From contig CP070689.1 in the NCBI GenBank assembly GCA_020353155.1, positions 1,409,249 through 1,456,088 on the forward strand: DNA of 46,840 nt, in the 5' to 3' direction. Of this stretch, positions 9,793-17,890 are shown piece by piece. How positions within the stretch are numbered: position 1 is the first letter of the stretch; the number at the start of each line of letters is the position of its first letter. Under the pieces are notes generated by a model. The model was not told the origin of the DNA and made no database searches. It saw nothing but the letters and a program-made list of their open reading frames with translations. The position numbers and the translations under genes are program-made. Source of the stretch: Deltaproteobacteria bacterium (lineage in GTDB: Bacteria > Desulfobacterota > Syntrophobacteria > BM002).

Positions 9793-10464
9793 TTATTTCC
9801 CCTCTGATGGAAACATTTGGAGCAGTAGTGGATCAAGGGTGTAATTGGGGTCAAGTTGGCGCAACTGTTTAACTGCGGTCCAAGACTCGCCTACCTGATC
9901 TGCCTTGGCCGCAGCCAGTGCCAAGCAGTGCCAACTGTCCGGGTCACTAGGTTCTAACCTGGTGGCCCGCCGACATGAGACTATAGCCTCGTGGTAATGT
10001 TTCTGTCTCAGGCTAGCCATGCCAAGGCCACGATAATTTTCACCACATTCGGGCTCTATTCTAACGGCCCGTTGAAAGGACTGCTCTGCCCTCACATATT
10101 CATCTAATTCCATGTATGCCATCCCAAGATTGTAGAAGAGATCTCCTCTTTCCATACCAAGATCAATTGCTCGCAGGTATTCGGAGGTCTCGTCTGGGTG
10201 AAGGCCGAGTTGGCCGTAAGCGTAGCCCAGGTGATAGTGGGCCAAGGCGTTACCGGGCTCCTGACTCAACACTCGCAAATGTTGATTAATGGCCTCTTCG
10301 TAACGACCTTGTCTGAGAGGCAAATCAGCATATTCAGGACAGACCCAGCGGTCATCTGCGAGGTATTTCCTCCGCTCTTTTAGGCTTTGACAACCAAAGG
10401 GAACGAGGAAGAGAAGGATTAGGAAGATTCCTAACGCCAGGCGTGCACCCTTACTGAGGTTCAT
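9793..10464 (-). CDS. TPR-repeat lipoprotein
   Basis: Protein of 223 residues. A lipoprotein-type signal peptide (hydrophobic 9-22) ends at a somewhat atypical lipobox VPFGC, with Cys25 as the probable lipidation site. About four to five tetratricopeptide repeats follow, from residue 50 to 215 (for example ALAHYHLGYAYGQLG and LFYNLGMAYMELDEY). It resembles PilF/NlpI-type outer-membrane TPR lipoproteins that scaffold envelope complexes. A PilF role would be speculative because no other pilus genes are adjacent, although a prepilin peptidase lies at 22155. Confidence 0.8.
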   Translation of the reverse strand: MNLSKGARLALGIFLILLFLVPFGCQSLKERRKYLADDRWVCPEYADLPLRQGRYEEAINQHLRVLSQEPGNALAHYHLGYAYGQLGLHPDETSEYLRAIDLGMERGDLFYNLGMAYMELDEYVRAEQSFQRAVRIEPECGENYRGLGMASLRQKHYHEAIVSCRRATRLEPSDPDSWHCLALAAAKADQVGESWTAVKQLRQLDPNYTLDPLLLQMFPSEGK

Positions 10465-10792
10465 AGTCTAACCCCTCTTCGTTAGTCTTAGATTTCACAT
10501 TTCAGATTGACATAAGTCTAAACTATAGAATCTGCAATCCGAGATCCGCAATCCGAAATCTGTTCACTGCAAACTTGATGCCGAGATGTTAGCAGAAATT
10601 TCCCGATTTTTCTCTTTCGGATTTGCCGACCTACTATGATGAGCAGCTAGTATGGACAGGGTAAGATACTCGGAACGACAGAAGAAGCACTAGGAAACCA
10701 TTTTCATTTCCAAATCACCCACAACTCTGTAATGGGCTCAGTCCGCAGTCAGGTGGCAAACATTTTTGAGGAAACTCCTGAAATGTTAAGAA
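10465..10792. other. Divergent spacer with one repeat cluster
   Basis: Space between two divergent genes. From 10484 to 10561 it holds degenerate CAATCCGAGATCCGCAATCCGAAATC units. From 10565 to 10792 no repeat, gene or RNA is recognised. Confidence 0.5.
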
Positions 10793-10821
10793 TTGACAGG
10801 GCTAAATCCCCCCGTTAGTAT
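10793..10821 (+). promoter_or_regulatory. Sigma-70-type promoter for the acyl-CoA synthetase
   Basis: A perfect TTGACA (10793-10798) is followed after 17 bases by TAGTAT (10816-10821, four of six matches). The coding start lies about 58 bases downstream. Confidence 0.6.
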
Positions 10822-10878
10822 CTGCTGTCGTGGAGAGCCATTGCAAGAATTCCTAAACAGCTTCTTAGAGGTGCCACC

Positions 10879-12972
10879 GTGAAAGACTTCTTCTACCCAG
10901 AGAGTGTTGCAGTTGTTGGTGTGTCCCCCTCTCCCAACAACCTTGCCCGAGCTATTGTCTATCATCTCAGTGAATTCCGCTACACGGGCAAGATTTACTT
11001 AGTTGGCCCCAAGGGCGGCTCTTTCATGGATCACCCTATTTATCCGACAATTTCCCATATACCCGACCAGGTTGATCTTGCCGCAATCCTTACCCCAGCC
11101 TCTACCTTGCCTGAAATCATGGAGATGTGTGGACAAAAGGGTATCAAGCGAGTGGTAATCGAATCTGCTGGTTTCAGTGAATTGGGGAATGAGGGAAAAG
11201 GGTTGGAAGAGCAGTTGGTTACCATAGCACGCAAGTATGGCATCCGCTTCATTGGCCCCAACTGCATCGGGGTAATCAACAAGGAAAATGGCTTGGCAAC
11301 TCCATTCATGCCCTTTCGCAACACCTTTAATTCAGGCCCCCTTTCCATCATCTCCCAGAGTGGAGGAGTGGGGGGTGCTCTGTTGAACGAGCTAGCAAGT
11401 GAAAACCTCGGTTTTAACAAATTCGCCTCCATTGGCAACAAGTTGGACACCGATGAGAACGACCTTCTCGAGTACTTCCTGGAAGATAAAGGCACAGAGG
11501 CTGCTTTTCTCTATCTGGAAGGGATTGCGGACGGTCGCCGACTAATGGAAATCGCTTTCCGCTCCAGCAAACCCATCCTAGCACACAAGTCCAATACTAG
11601 CGAGGCCAGTACACGAATCGCCCGGTCACACACTGGTTCTCTCTCCGCCTCCGAGGAGGTGGTCAACGCAGCTTTTCGACAGTGCGGCATCCACCGGGTT
11701 ACCGATATGAACTCAACCTTAACAGCCATCAAGGCACACGGTCTTCCCCCAATGCGTGGCGACCGTCTCGCGGTAATTTCACGCTCAGGGGGTCACGCTG
11801 TTGTCGCAGCCGACTCTGCGGCCAAATATGGTTTTGTCCTGCAACCTTTTCCGGAAGACTTTCTAAGAATGGTGGAAAGCCGGCTCCGAGCCGGAGTTAT
11901 CCGTCTCGGCAACCCCATGGATCTGGGGGACCTTTACGAGTTTGACCTTTTTCACCAAATCGTGAGCGACACCCTGGCCCGTGAGGACATTGACGGGATG
12001 CTGGTTGTCCTAAACTACAACGGCATCTTTTTTCAGGATGATAGCCGGAGCTTGGTGGGAAAAATCAAGGAGATCTGTTTGCAAGGAAAGAAACCAGTGG
12101 CCCTATGTCTCGTAACTACCGGAGAGGAGTGGCACTTAAACCGCCGCAATCACCCTGGCTTTCCCATGTTCACCGATCCAGAGGAGGCTGCAAAGGCTCT
12201 GGCCCTTTCCAGAGATTTCTGTCACCGCAATATTACCAGCTTTAAAGAGGCCGAAACCTTAGCAGTTGATCAGCAGAAACCTTTAGCTATTTTGACCGAG
12301 GCCGAAGCTCGAGAGGCACGGCAGCTTACCACGGCTGAATCCTTTGAGATCCTTGCAAACTACTCCATTCCTTTGGCTCCATGGGGCCAGGCGAGGAGTA
12401 GTCAGGAGGCGGCGACTCAAGCGGCGGCCTTGGGATTTCCAGTGGCCATGAAGGTGATGGGCGAGGGATTTATCCACAAATCCGATGTGGGAGGAGTATT
12501 GCTAAATCTCAACACCGAGGCTGAGGTGAGGGAGGGATACGAGCGTCTGGCTGCCTTGATGCAGACGACTGAATCCAAGCCCAAGGAAAAAGTTGTCCTG
12601 GTGCAAAAAATGGTTTTTGAAGGGCATGAAGTTTTTGTGGGTGCCAAGCAGGATCCCTCCTTTGGTCCAGTAATTCTCGCTGGTCTAGGTGGTTTATACG
12701 TTGAGGTCTTCGGTGATGTGGCCCTTAGAGTGGCTCCAGTAAGTGCCGCCGAAGCCCTGAAGATGTTTGGCGAAATTCATGGCAGCCAGCTTCTGAAAGG
12801 TGTGAGAGGGCAGCCACCTGGAGACCTTGAAACTCTCATCGACATTGTCCAACGGATCTCTCAACTAGTCTGCGATTTGCCCCAGATCCAAGAACTGGAC
12901 TTAAATCCCATCAAGGTCTTACCAAAGGGCCAAGGATGCCTGGTAGTGGATTGCAGGATGGTACTTGCTTAG
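10879..12972 (+). CDS. ADP-forming acyl-CoA/acetyl-CoA synthetase, fused alpha-beta
   Basis: Protein of 697 residues joining the alpha and beta parts of the NDP-forming acyl-CoA synthetase superfamily. It contains a CoA-binding Rossmann domain (VAVVGVSPSPNN, 10-21), succinyl-CoA-ligase-like domains with SQSGGVGGAL (159-168), and ARSHTGSL (248-255) containing the candidate phospho-histidine His251. A ligase-CoA domain (SRSGGHAVVAAD) and a C-terminal ATP-grasp domain (MKVMGEGFIHKSDVGGV, ELDLNPIKV) follow. The reaction is acetyl- or acyl-CoA + ADP + Pi giving acid + CoA + ATP, or the reverse. There is no GNAT domain, so it is not a Pat-type protein acetyltransferase. It starts at GTG with TTAGAGGTG upstream. 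Substrate specificity cannot be read. Confidence 0.9.
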   Translation: MKDFFYPESVAVVGVSPSPNNLARAIVYHLSEFRYTGKIYLVGPKGGSFMDHPIYPTISHIPDQVDLAAILTPASTLPEIMEMCGQKGIKRVVIESAGFSELGNEGKGLEEQLVTIARKYGIRFIGPNCIGVINKENGLATPFMPFRNTFNSGPLSIISQSGGVGGALLNELASENLGFNKFASIGNKLDTDENDLLEYFLEDKGTEAAFLYLEGIADGRRLMEIAFRSSKPILAHKSNTSEASTRIARSHTGSLSASEEVVNAAFRQCGIHRVTDMNSTLTAIKAHGLPPMRGDRLAVISRSGGHAVVAADSAAKYGFVLQPFPEDFLRMVESRLRAGVIRLGNPMDLGDLYEFDLFHQIVSDTLAREDIDGMLVVLNYNGIFFQDDSRSLVGKIKEICLQGKKPVALCLVTTGEEWHLNRRNHPGFPMFTDPEEAAKALALSRDFCHRNITSFKEAETLAVDQQKPLAILTEAEAREARQLTTAESFEILANYSIPLAPWGQARSSQEAATQAAALGFPVAMKVMGEGFIHKSDVGGVLLNLNTEAEVREGYERLAALMQTTESKPKEKVVLVQKMVFEGHEVFVGAKQDPSFGPVILAGLGGLYVEVFGDVALRVAPVSAAEALKMFGEIHGSQLLKGVRGQPPGDLETLIDIVQRISQLVCDLPQIQELDLNPIKVLPKGQGCLVVDCRMVLA

Positions 12973-12976
12973 ATAG

Positions 12977-13027
12977 CAGGTGTCAGGTTTCAGGTTTCAG
13001 CTTGTGTGTTTCCTCTCCTGACACCTG
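12977..13027. terminator. Hairpin between convergent genes, built from repeat units
   Basis: CAGGTGTCAGG (12977-12987) pairs perfectly with CCTGACACCTG (13017-13027). AGGTTTCAGGTTTCAG lies between them. It sits between two convergent genes and belongs to the same word family as 7917-7990. There is no long T-run, so it could be a repeat, a terminator or both. Confidence 0.5.
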
Positions 13028-13034
13028 AAAACTG

Positions 13035-13391
13035 TTACTCGACTTTGCGGAGTATGAGATCGTCTCCTTGCCGGAGAACCTGAAAAACATCACCTTGTTG
13101 AAAGCCAAGTTTCTCTAAAAGGAGAGAGCGAGTCAAAGTAATGCTGCCGCTTTGGCCGATACTTCTTCGATAGCCCGGGTCAGTAATCTGGGCAACCTCC
13201 TTCTCCTTGGCTTTTGGCATCTCGAATTGTGGAATCTCACCAAGCTGTCGCAGGCCCCTCACATAGAGGTCCTGCACCTGGCTTTTCATTTTGATCCCAA
13301 ATATTCGTTGGATCTCTTCCATTGACTTTCCTTTTTGTACCTCCAGGGCTACCGTCTTGGGATCCACAGGAGGACTGCCGCCTGCCGCCAT
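13035..13391 (-). CDS. AbrB/SpoVT-like DNA-binding domain protein
   Basis: Protein of 118 residues. Residues 80-117 (GSITLTRSLLLEKLGFQQGD and VFQVLRQGDDLILRKVE) match the pattern of AbrB/MazE/SpoVT swapped-hairpin domains, which bind DNA as dimers. The N-terminal half has a possible helix-turn-helix (SMEEIQRIFGIKMKSQVQDL) that I do not recognise as a named domain. AbrB-type proteins are transition-state regulators or antitoxins, but no toxin gene is adjacent. Assignment rests on the C-terminal pattern only. Confidence 0.6.
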   Translation of the reverse strand: MAAGGSPPVDPKTVALEVQKGKSMEEIQRIFGIKMKSQVQDLYVRGLRQLGEIPQFEMPKAKEKEVAQITDPGYRRSIGQSGSITLTRSLLLEKLGFQQGDVFQVLRQGDDLILRKVE

Positions 13392-13657
13392 AAATATCCC
13401 TCCATCAGTCGAGACGCCTTATCAATAATACTGGAGAAATTATTCGAAGCTAATGTTGAGGTAGGTATGTGTCGTACGCTATTTCCTGCTTACCACATTT
13501 TAACGGTATTTGGTCTCATGTCAATGCTGGATAATACTGGCTCTTTTTTGTTACTTCAAAATCTGCTATGGTTATCCAATGATATCAAATCCATATCTTT
13601 TTTATTATCCTTTATCATGTTTTTGTCATCATCAGTCAACAAGGGGAGATCCTAGTA
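13392..13657. other. AT-rich divergent spacer
   Basis: Contains the promoters of the divergent genes by position. The section 13540-13640 is notably AT-rich. An AAGGGGAG ribosome site lies before ATG13658. No repeat or RNA gene is recognised. Confidence 0.4.
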
Positions 13658-14452
13658 ATGATCAATTTAAATGCTAGTTTTCACGCGAGACTGCCTTGGT
13701 GCCTGTTACTAGCAGCTTCTTTATTGCTGCTGCCGGCATGCGGTAAACGGAGGGCTGAGGAAACAGACATGTCTGTCCTTCAGCACCCAAAGTACAAAGA
13801 ACTCCGTGGCGAGAACAAAGAGCTGCTGCAAAGTTTGGAGTCTCTAGAGGGCGAAATAGCCAAAACTAAGTTGCGAACACTAGAAAAAGAGGCTCAGATC
13901 AGAGAACTTGAGGATCGCCTAGAATCACAACAGAAAATGTTGGATGAAGCCATTCAGGAAGTGGTAAGGGCAAAAGCCAAGCTTCGTAGTCTCGAAAGTA
14001 AGGCTGAGGCAGCCTCGGAAATGGCTGAGGCTGAAATTGCGGTAAAAGCCCTGAAGGTTCAGCTAGCGGCTCGGGGTGAGGATCCCGAGGTGGCAAAGGC
14101 TGAGCAATTGTTGAAGATGAGCGTGGAGGAGTTCGAGAAGGGAAACTACGGAGGCGTGCTCTATCTTACCAGCCAGGCCAAAGGACAAATCAAAAGCGGT
14201 CAGATGCGCCTTGGGGACGAGAAGAAGCTGAAATCAATCGAGGGCGAAGTATTGTTCGCCCAGCCCCTTCCTCTACAGGTGTTGAAAAATAGTAATTTGA
14301 GGGAAATGCCGGATCTCAAGAGTAACATACTCACCACCCTGGATAAGGGCACTCTGCTCATCGGTTACTCTTACAAGGACCAGTGGGTGAGGGTGGCCAG
14401 AGAGGATGGGATTACCGGCTGGATTTTTCAAACCTTGGTAGGCGGTCGTTAG
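13658..14452 (+). CDS. Coiled-coil lipoprotein with C-terminal SH3b domain
   Basis: Protein of 264 residues. A signal peptide ends in the clear lipobox LLPAC, giving lipidated Cys28. Residues about 45-145 are a long charged coiled coil. A helical linker follows (SVEEFEKGNYGGVLYLTSQA). Residues about 200-262 look like a bacterial SH3 domain (QVLKNSNLREMPDLKSNIL, then WVRVAREDGITGWIFQTLV). Such proteins sit in the envelope and bind peptidoglycan or partner proteins. The precise function is unknown. It is convergent with the cyclase gene. Confidence 0.75.
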   Translation: MINLNASFHARLPWCLLLAASLLLLPACGKRRAEETDMSVLQHPKYKELRGENKELLQSLESLEGEIAKTKLRTLEKEAQIRELEDRLESQQKMLDEAIQEVVRAKAKLRSLESKAEAASEMAEAEIAVKALKVQLAARGEDPEVAKAEQLLKMSVEEFEKGNYGGVLYLTSQAKGQIKSGQMRLGDEKKLKSIEGEVLFAQPLPLQVLKNSNLREMPDLKSNILTTLDKGTLLIGYSYKDQWVRVAREDGITGWIFQTLVGGR

Positions 14453-14494
14453 TTTGGGGGCAGCTTAAGGCCAGGTCCTCTGGGCCTGCATTTC

Positions 14495-16225
14495 TTATTT
14501 GGCCTTACTCTTCTTTCTCTTCTTTTTCTTTTTTTGGGCGCCAGCTAGAACGACCTGGTTTCTTCCCAGCTCTTTTGCCTCATACAGGGCCTCATCTGCA
14601 TTCCGGATGACGGACTCGGCATCTTCGCCACTTTCCGGGTAGGAAGCGACACCCACGCTTATCGTTACTTTTATGGACTCGCCGTCATCACCAAATCTTT
14701 CTTCGGCCACCTTATGGCGAATGCGCTCAGCTGCTTCCACGCCCTGCTCTGGACCAATTTCCGGAAGCATAACTATAAATTCTTCCCCGCCATAACGGGC
14801 AGCGTAGTCGCTGCTGCGGATAGACTCCTTGAAAACTGATGCCAATCTGCTCAGCACTTCATCCCCCGCCAGATGGCCATATGTGTCGTTGTATTTCTTG
14901 AAATGATCTATATCGATAACGAGTAATGAAAATGTGTGGTTGTGCCGTTGAGAGCGACCTACCTCCCTGTCAAGAGTTTCCATTAGATGTTTGCGATTGT
15001 AGAGCCCAGTAAGACTATCCGTAATGGAGATCTCGTGAAGCTCGACGTTCTTTTCGCGCAGAGTTTCGTTGATTGCGGCAAGTTCCTCGCGCCCTTGGCG
15101 CAGCCGCGCTACCATGTCATTGAAAACCTCGGTGAGATAGCCCACCTCATCGCGACTACCGACGGGCACATCCACATCTAGATCGCCCGCGGCCACCTTA
15201 CCAGCCCCACTGGTCAGCCTATTGAGTGGCCGGACTAAGCTGAGGCTAAGGAGGTAGGCTGCAAGACCGATGATAAGCAGCAGTCCAACAACTAATGCCA
15301 AAGTGAGGTTGCGCAGCCGGACAATCTGAGCATAGGCCTTTGCTCTTTCTTTCTCAGCAACAACCCCCCAACCCAGCTCTGACATCCGTTTAAGAGCTCC
15401 CACCACCGGTTTGCTATGATAACTTAGATAAGCATTGGGGTCCCCTTCTTGAGAAAAGAGTTTTTGCGTCGTGCTATTTAACAGTTTGGTTTCCAGAAAC
15501 TTTGCTGAAATAGATTTGGAACTCTCTAGCAAAAAGCCATCTTGAGTGATCAAGTAGAGCTCGCCTATTTCTCCTTGGGCGTATTTGACCAAGACTTTAC
15601 TGATGGTGCGAAAGTTTAGCTTTGCCACCATAACGCCTAACAACCGCTCGTTGGCAGTTCGAATGGGCTGAGCAATCACAATAACACCCGCTTGCAAGGT
15701 CTCTTCCCAATAGGCACTGCCAATGGTGTACTTGTTTGCCTGGGCTCTTTCCAGCCATCTCTCTGGTAGTTTGACCGTGGTGACCTTGTCTGAGCTGGTA
15801 GCTACCGATGCCCCCTGCAAGTCCAGAAGCATAAGTTCCTGGTAATCTACGATTTTTCCCCTGACCGATTCTAGGTAATCTTTAAGTCTCCGGTGGGCTA
15901 CCACGTTTTCTATGTGGGCGCTTCCCTCGCGCAAAATCTTTTCAAGATTTTCTAAGACAACGTAAGAGCTAGAAAAAACGCGAAGATCGTAGAGTCGATC
16001 TTTTAACCACAAATCAAGTTCACGGGAGACTTGACTGGTTACGACTCTCAGTTCCTGTTTGATCTTTTCATTAAGGAATTTACGATTTTGCACATATGAA
16101 AGCCAACCCATGGTCACCGATGGGATGATAGTGGCAAGCAGAGCGAACACTATTATCTGGGTTTTGATGCTCTTTAAAGGAGCAACCTGGAGGAATTGTT
16201 CTTTACTAAGCTTTTTGACAGCCAA
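14495..16225 (-). CDS. Membrane diguanylate cyclase (Cache-HAMP-GGDEF)
   Basis: Protein of 576 residues that should make c-di-GMP from two GTP. The order is TM1 (about 22-43), a periplasmic sensor region of about 250 residues with Cache-like double-fold features, TM2 (about 307-330), HAMP (331-383), a short signalling helix and GGDEF. The active site is GGEEF (479-483). An RxxD allosteric product site (RSSD, 470-473) stands exactly five residues before it, so feedback inhibition is expected. The C-terminus is an unusual lysine/arginine-rich tail (KKKKKRKKSKAK). It lies 52 bases downstream of the FHA-cNMP-PilZ gene on the same strand and is probably co-transcribed. Confidence 0.92.
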   Translation of the reverse strand: MAVKKLSKEQFLQVAPLKSIKTQIIVFALLATIIPSVTMGWLSYVQNRKFLNEKIKQELRVVTSQVSRELDLWLKDRLYDLRVFSSSYVVLENLEKILREGSAHIENVVAHRRLKDYLESVRGKIVDYQELMLLDLQGASVATSSDKVTTVKLPERWLERAQANKYTIGSAYWEETLQAGVIVIAQPIRTANERLLGVMVAKLNFRTISKVLVKYAQGEIGELYLITQDGFLLESSKSISAKFLETKLLNSTTQKLFSQEGDPNAYLSYHSKPVVGALKRMSELGWGVVAEKERAKAYAQIVRLRNLTLALVVGLLLIIGLAAYLLSLSLVRPLNRLTSGAGKVAAGDLDVDVPVGSRDEVGYLTEVFNDMVARLRQGREELAAINETLREKNVELHEISITDSLTGLYNRKHLMETLDREVGRSQRHNHTFSLLVIDIDHFKKYNDTYGHLAGDEVLSRLASVFKESIRSSDYAARYGGEEFIVMLPEIGPEQGVEAAERIRHKVAEERFGDDGESIKVTISVGVASYPESGEDAESVIRNADEALYEAKELGRNQVVLAGAQKKKKKRKKSKAK

Positions 16226-16277
16226 AGGAAACCTTTCTACCCTATCCCGGATCTTTCATTAATTCGCCTGAGTCGGG

Positions 16278-17522
16278 TTAGCCAGATAAGTACTTTTTAA
16301 GCTTTTTGGCATCCGACTCTGCCATGCCTGTGTAGTCGATGCCCAGCATGGTCATCTTTTGATCCGTTCGGGCAGGTTTAACCCGGCGAATTGTCCCCAG
16401 AGTTCTTATCTCCCCCCATGGTTGTGAAAGTTCGATTTCTAACCGCACCTCACTTTGGGGTAGAAATGCGTCCGCTGATGCTCCCGATACTCCAACTACG
16501 ATTCCAGATTCGGTGAGGTCAACGGCAACACCAGTCCAGGAACTCGCTTGTAACGCTCCACTCGGAGTGGTTTGGGGCAACACTACCAGCTTCACTTGTA
16601 TTCGCTCCTTGAGGCGAGACTCCCTCGTACGTTCATCCACTCCTACGGCGGCACGTTTCTGTTCAGTGCTCCCCAATCTTTTTTGGTAATACTCAACCAG
16701 CACTTTCTTGACCGTGGGATGCTCTTTCACCACTCTTCTCATGCTGGTATAACTGAGCTCGACAATGACACTGGTATCCACAGCCATCACTGAACCCGAG
16801 CGTGGCTTACCAGTGAGGAATGACATTTCACCAAAAAATTGACTTACCTCCAATAGGGCAAGCTCCAGTTCCTCTCCGTGATGATCTCTGGTGAAGACTT
16901 TGACCTGACCATCCAGAATTACATAAATTGACCGTCCTGGATCTCCCTCACGAATGATCATCTCCCCAGCATTAAATACGTGGAGCGTTGCTTCATCCGC
17001 GAGCTTCTTCCGCTCATCCGCATTCAAGGGGGAGAAAAAAGGAATAGCGGCAACTGCCTCCTGAAGCCTTTCAGACCACGGCTTGCTTTTTTGTACTTCC
17101 TCCTCTTCCCTTTTCTCTGGAGAAACCTGGAAATTCAGATCCTCCGAGGCGGTGGCAAGGATTTGCACTGTCTCAAAAAGTTGGTCGCCACTGCCCGAAA
17201 GCTCCTTCTCTATGAAGCGGAAAGTAATTCCTCCAATTTTAAAGGTATCACCGGACCTGAGGACCACTCTTTTCACCCGTTGACCACGGATTAGGATGCC
17301 ATTGGCGCTTCCCAGATCCTCTACAACCCATTTACCATCTGCGAATATTACTCTGGCATGGTTTCGTGAGGTGGTGGGGTCTGGAAGGGTGATGGTGTTG
17401 TCCGCGGACCGGCCAATAGTAGTAGGTCCCAGCAATGGGTAGATCGTCTTTTGCATAGACCCTATTTCGAATGCCAGATAACTCTGTTTCATCAACCCAT
17501 TCCTGTCCGCTGCATAAGACAT
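16278..17522 (-). CDS. FHA - cyclic-nucleotide-binding - PilZ signalling protein
   Basis: Soluble protein of 414 residues with three ligand-binding domains. FHA (about 27-105) has GRS 37-39, SRNH 52-55 and NG 74-75 for phosphothreonine binding. A cNMP-binding barrel (about 160-280) has the phosphate-cassette segment FGEMSFLTGKPRSGSV and Arg241. PilZ (about 300-412) has RLKER (303-307) and DLTESG (335-340) for c-di-GMP. No catalytic or DNA-binding domain is visible, so it is probably an adaptor or effector. ATG17522 has no ribosome site, while Met11 (17492) is preceded by a weak AGGAATGG. A palindromic-repeat end abuts the upstream start. Confidence 0.88.
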   Translation of the reverse strand: MSYAADRNGLMKQSYLAFEIGSMQKTIYPLLGPTTIGRSADNTITLPDPTTSRNHARVIFADGKWVVEDLGSANGILIRGQRVKRVVLRSGDTFKIGGITFRFIEKELSGSGDQLFETVQILATASEDLNFQVSPEKREEEEVQKSKPWSERLQEAVAAIPFFSPLNADERKKLADEATLHVFNAGEMIIREGDPGRSIYVILDGQVKVFTRDHHGEELELALLEVSQFFGEMSFLTGKPRSGSVMAVDTSVIVELSYTSMRRVVKEHPTVKKVLVEYYQKRLGSTEQKRAAVGVDERTRESRLKERIQVKLVVLPQTTPSGALQASSWTGVAVDLTESGIVVGVSGASADAFLPQSEVRLEIELSQPWGEIRTLGTIRRVKPARTDQKMTMLGIDYTGMAESDAKKLKKYLSG

Positions 17523-17524
17523 GT

Positions 17525-17548
17525 AGCAATCGTTTAAATATCCGGGCT
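17525..17548 (-). repeat. Solo end of the 182-bp palindromic element
   Basis: On the minus strand it reads AGCCCGGATATTTAAACGAT then TGCT. This matches the first 24 bases of the element (compare 38860) with a few changes. It stops directly before the upstream ATG of the FHA gene. Confidence 0.6.
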
Positions 17549-17836
17549 AAGTGTTGAAAATGCTACAGCGAGCCTCCATTTCGCGCAATGGTCCCGTTCA
17601 AGTCAACCATCCAGGTCCAAAGGAGCTTGAAACCCTCTTTGTCCACCGACTCATGGGGAACTTATGCACATTTCTTGCCAATTTTATGGGGACCTTGGGA
17701 CTGTGCGAACATGTGGGCTTGGTTTACTGGGTCATTGGAGTATGGAGTGATGGCACAGGATTTGAAAAGGGCAAGATTTGTATTTTTTTGGAAGCTCACT
17801 TGGTTAAGACATGTTATATTAGCTGCTTATTATATC

Positions 17837-17866
17837 AGTCCAGATCATTCATTAAACATCCGGACT
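17837..17866. repeat. 30-bp mini-palindrome from the two element ends
   Basis: AGTCCAGATCATTC joined to ATTAAACATCCGGACT: both termini of the element with its centre missing. It lies just upstream of the map ribosome site. Confidence 0.55.
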
Positions 17867-17890
17867 AGGAAGCTGCTGAGGAATTTAATT

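Larger units (their letters stand above)
17523..17890. other. Spacer with two ends of the CCGGAT palindromic element
   Basis: Divergent spacer before map. It holds a solo element end (17525-17548), a 30-bp mini-palindrome (17837-17866) and a GGAGTATGGAGTGATGG repeat unit at about 17738-17755. The map reading frame stays open across it, but the upstream translation has no SEC-C or MetAP character. The rest is unexplained. Confidence 0.5.

Noticed and set aside
10879-12972. Pat-type protein acetyltransferase
   Set aside because: The C-terminal GNAT domain is absent; the chain ends with the ATP-grasp domain.
13335-13655. 106-residue plus-strand frame
   Set aside because: Overlaps the AbrB-like gene on the other strand and AT-rich non-coding sequence. 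No ribosome site and no recognisable domain.
17588-17890. 101-residue extension of the methionine aminopeptidase
   Set aside because: No family resemblance, runs through repeat ends, and a GTG with a good ribosome site sits at 17891.
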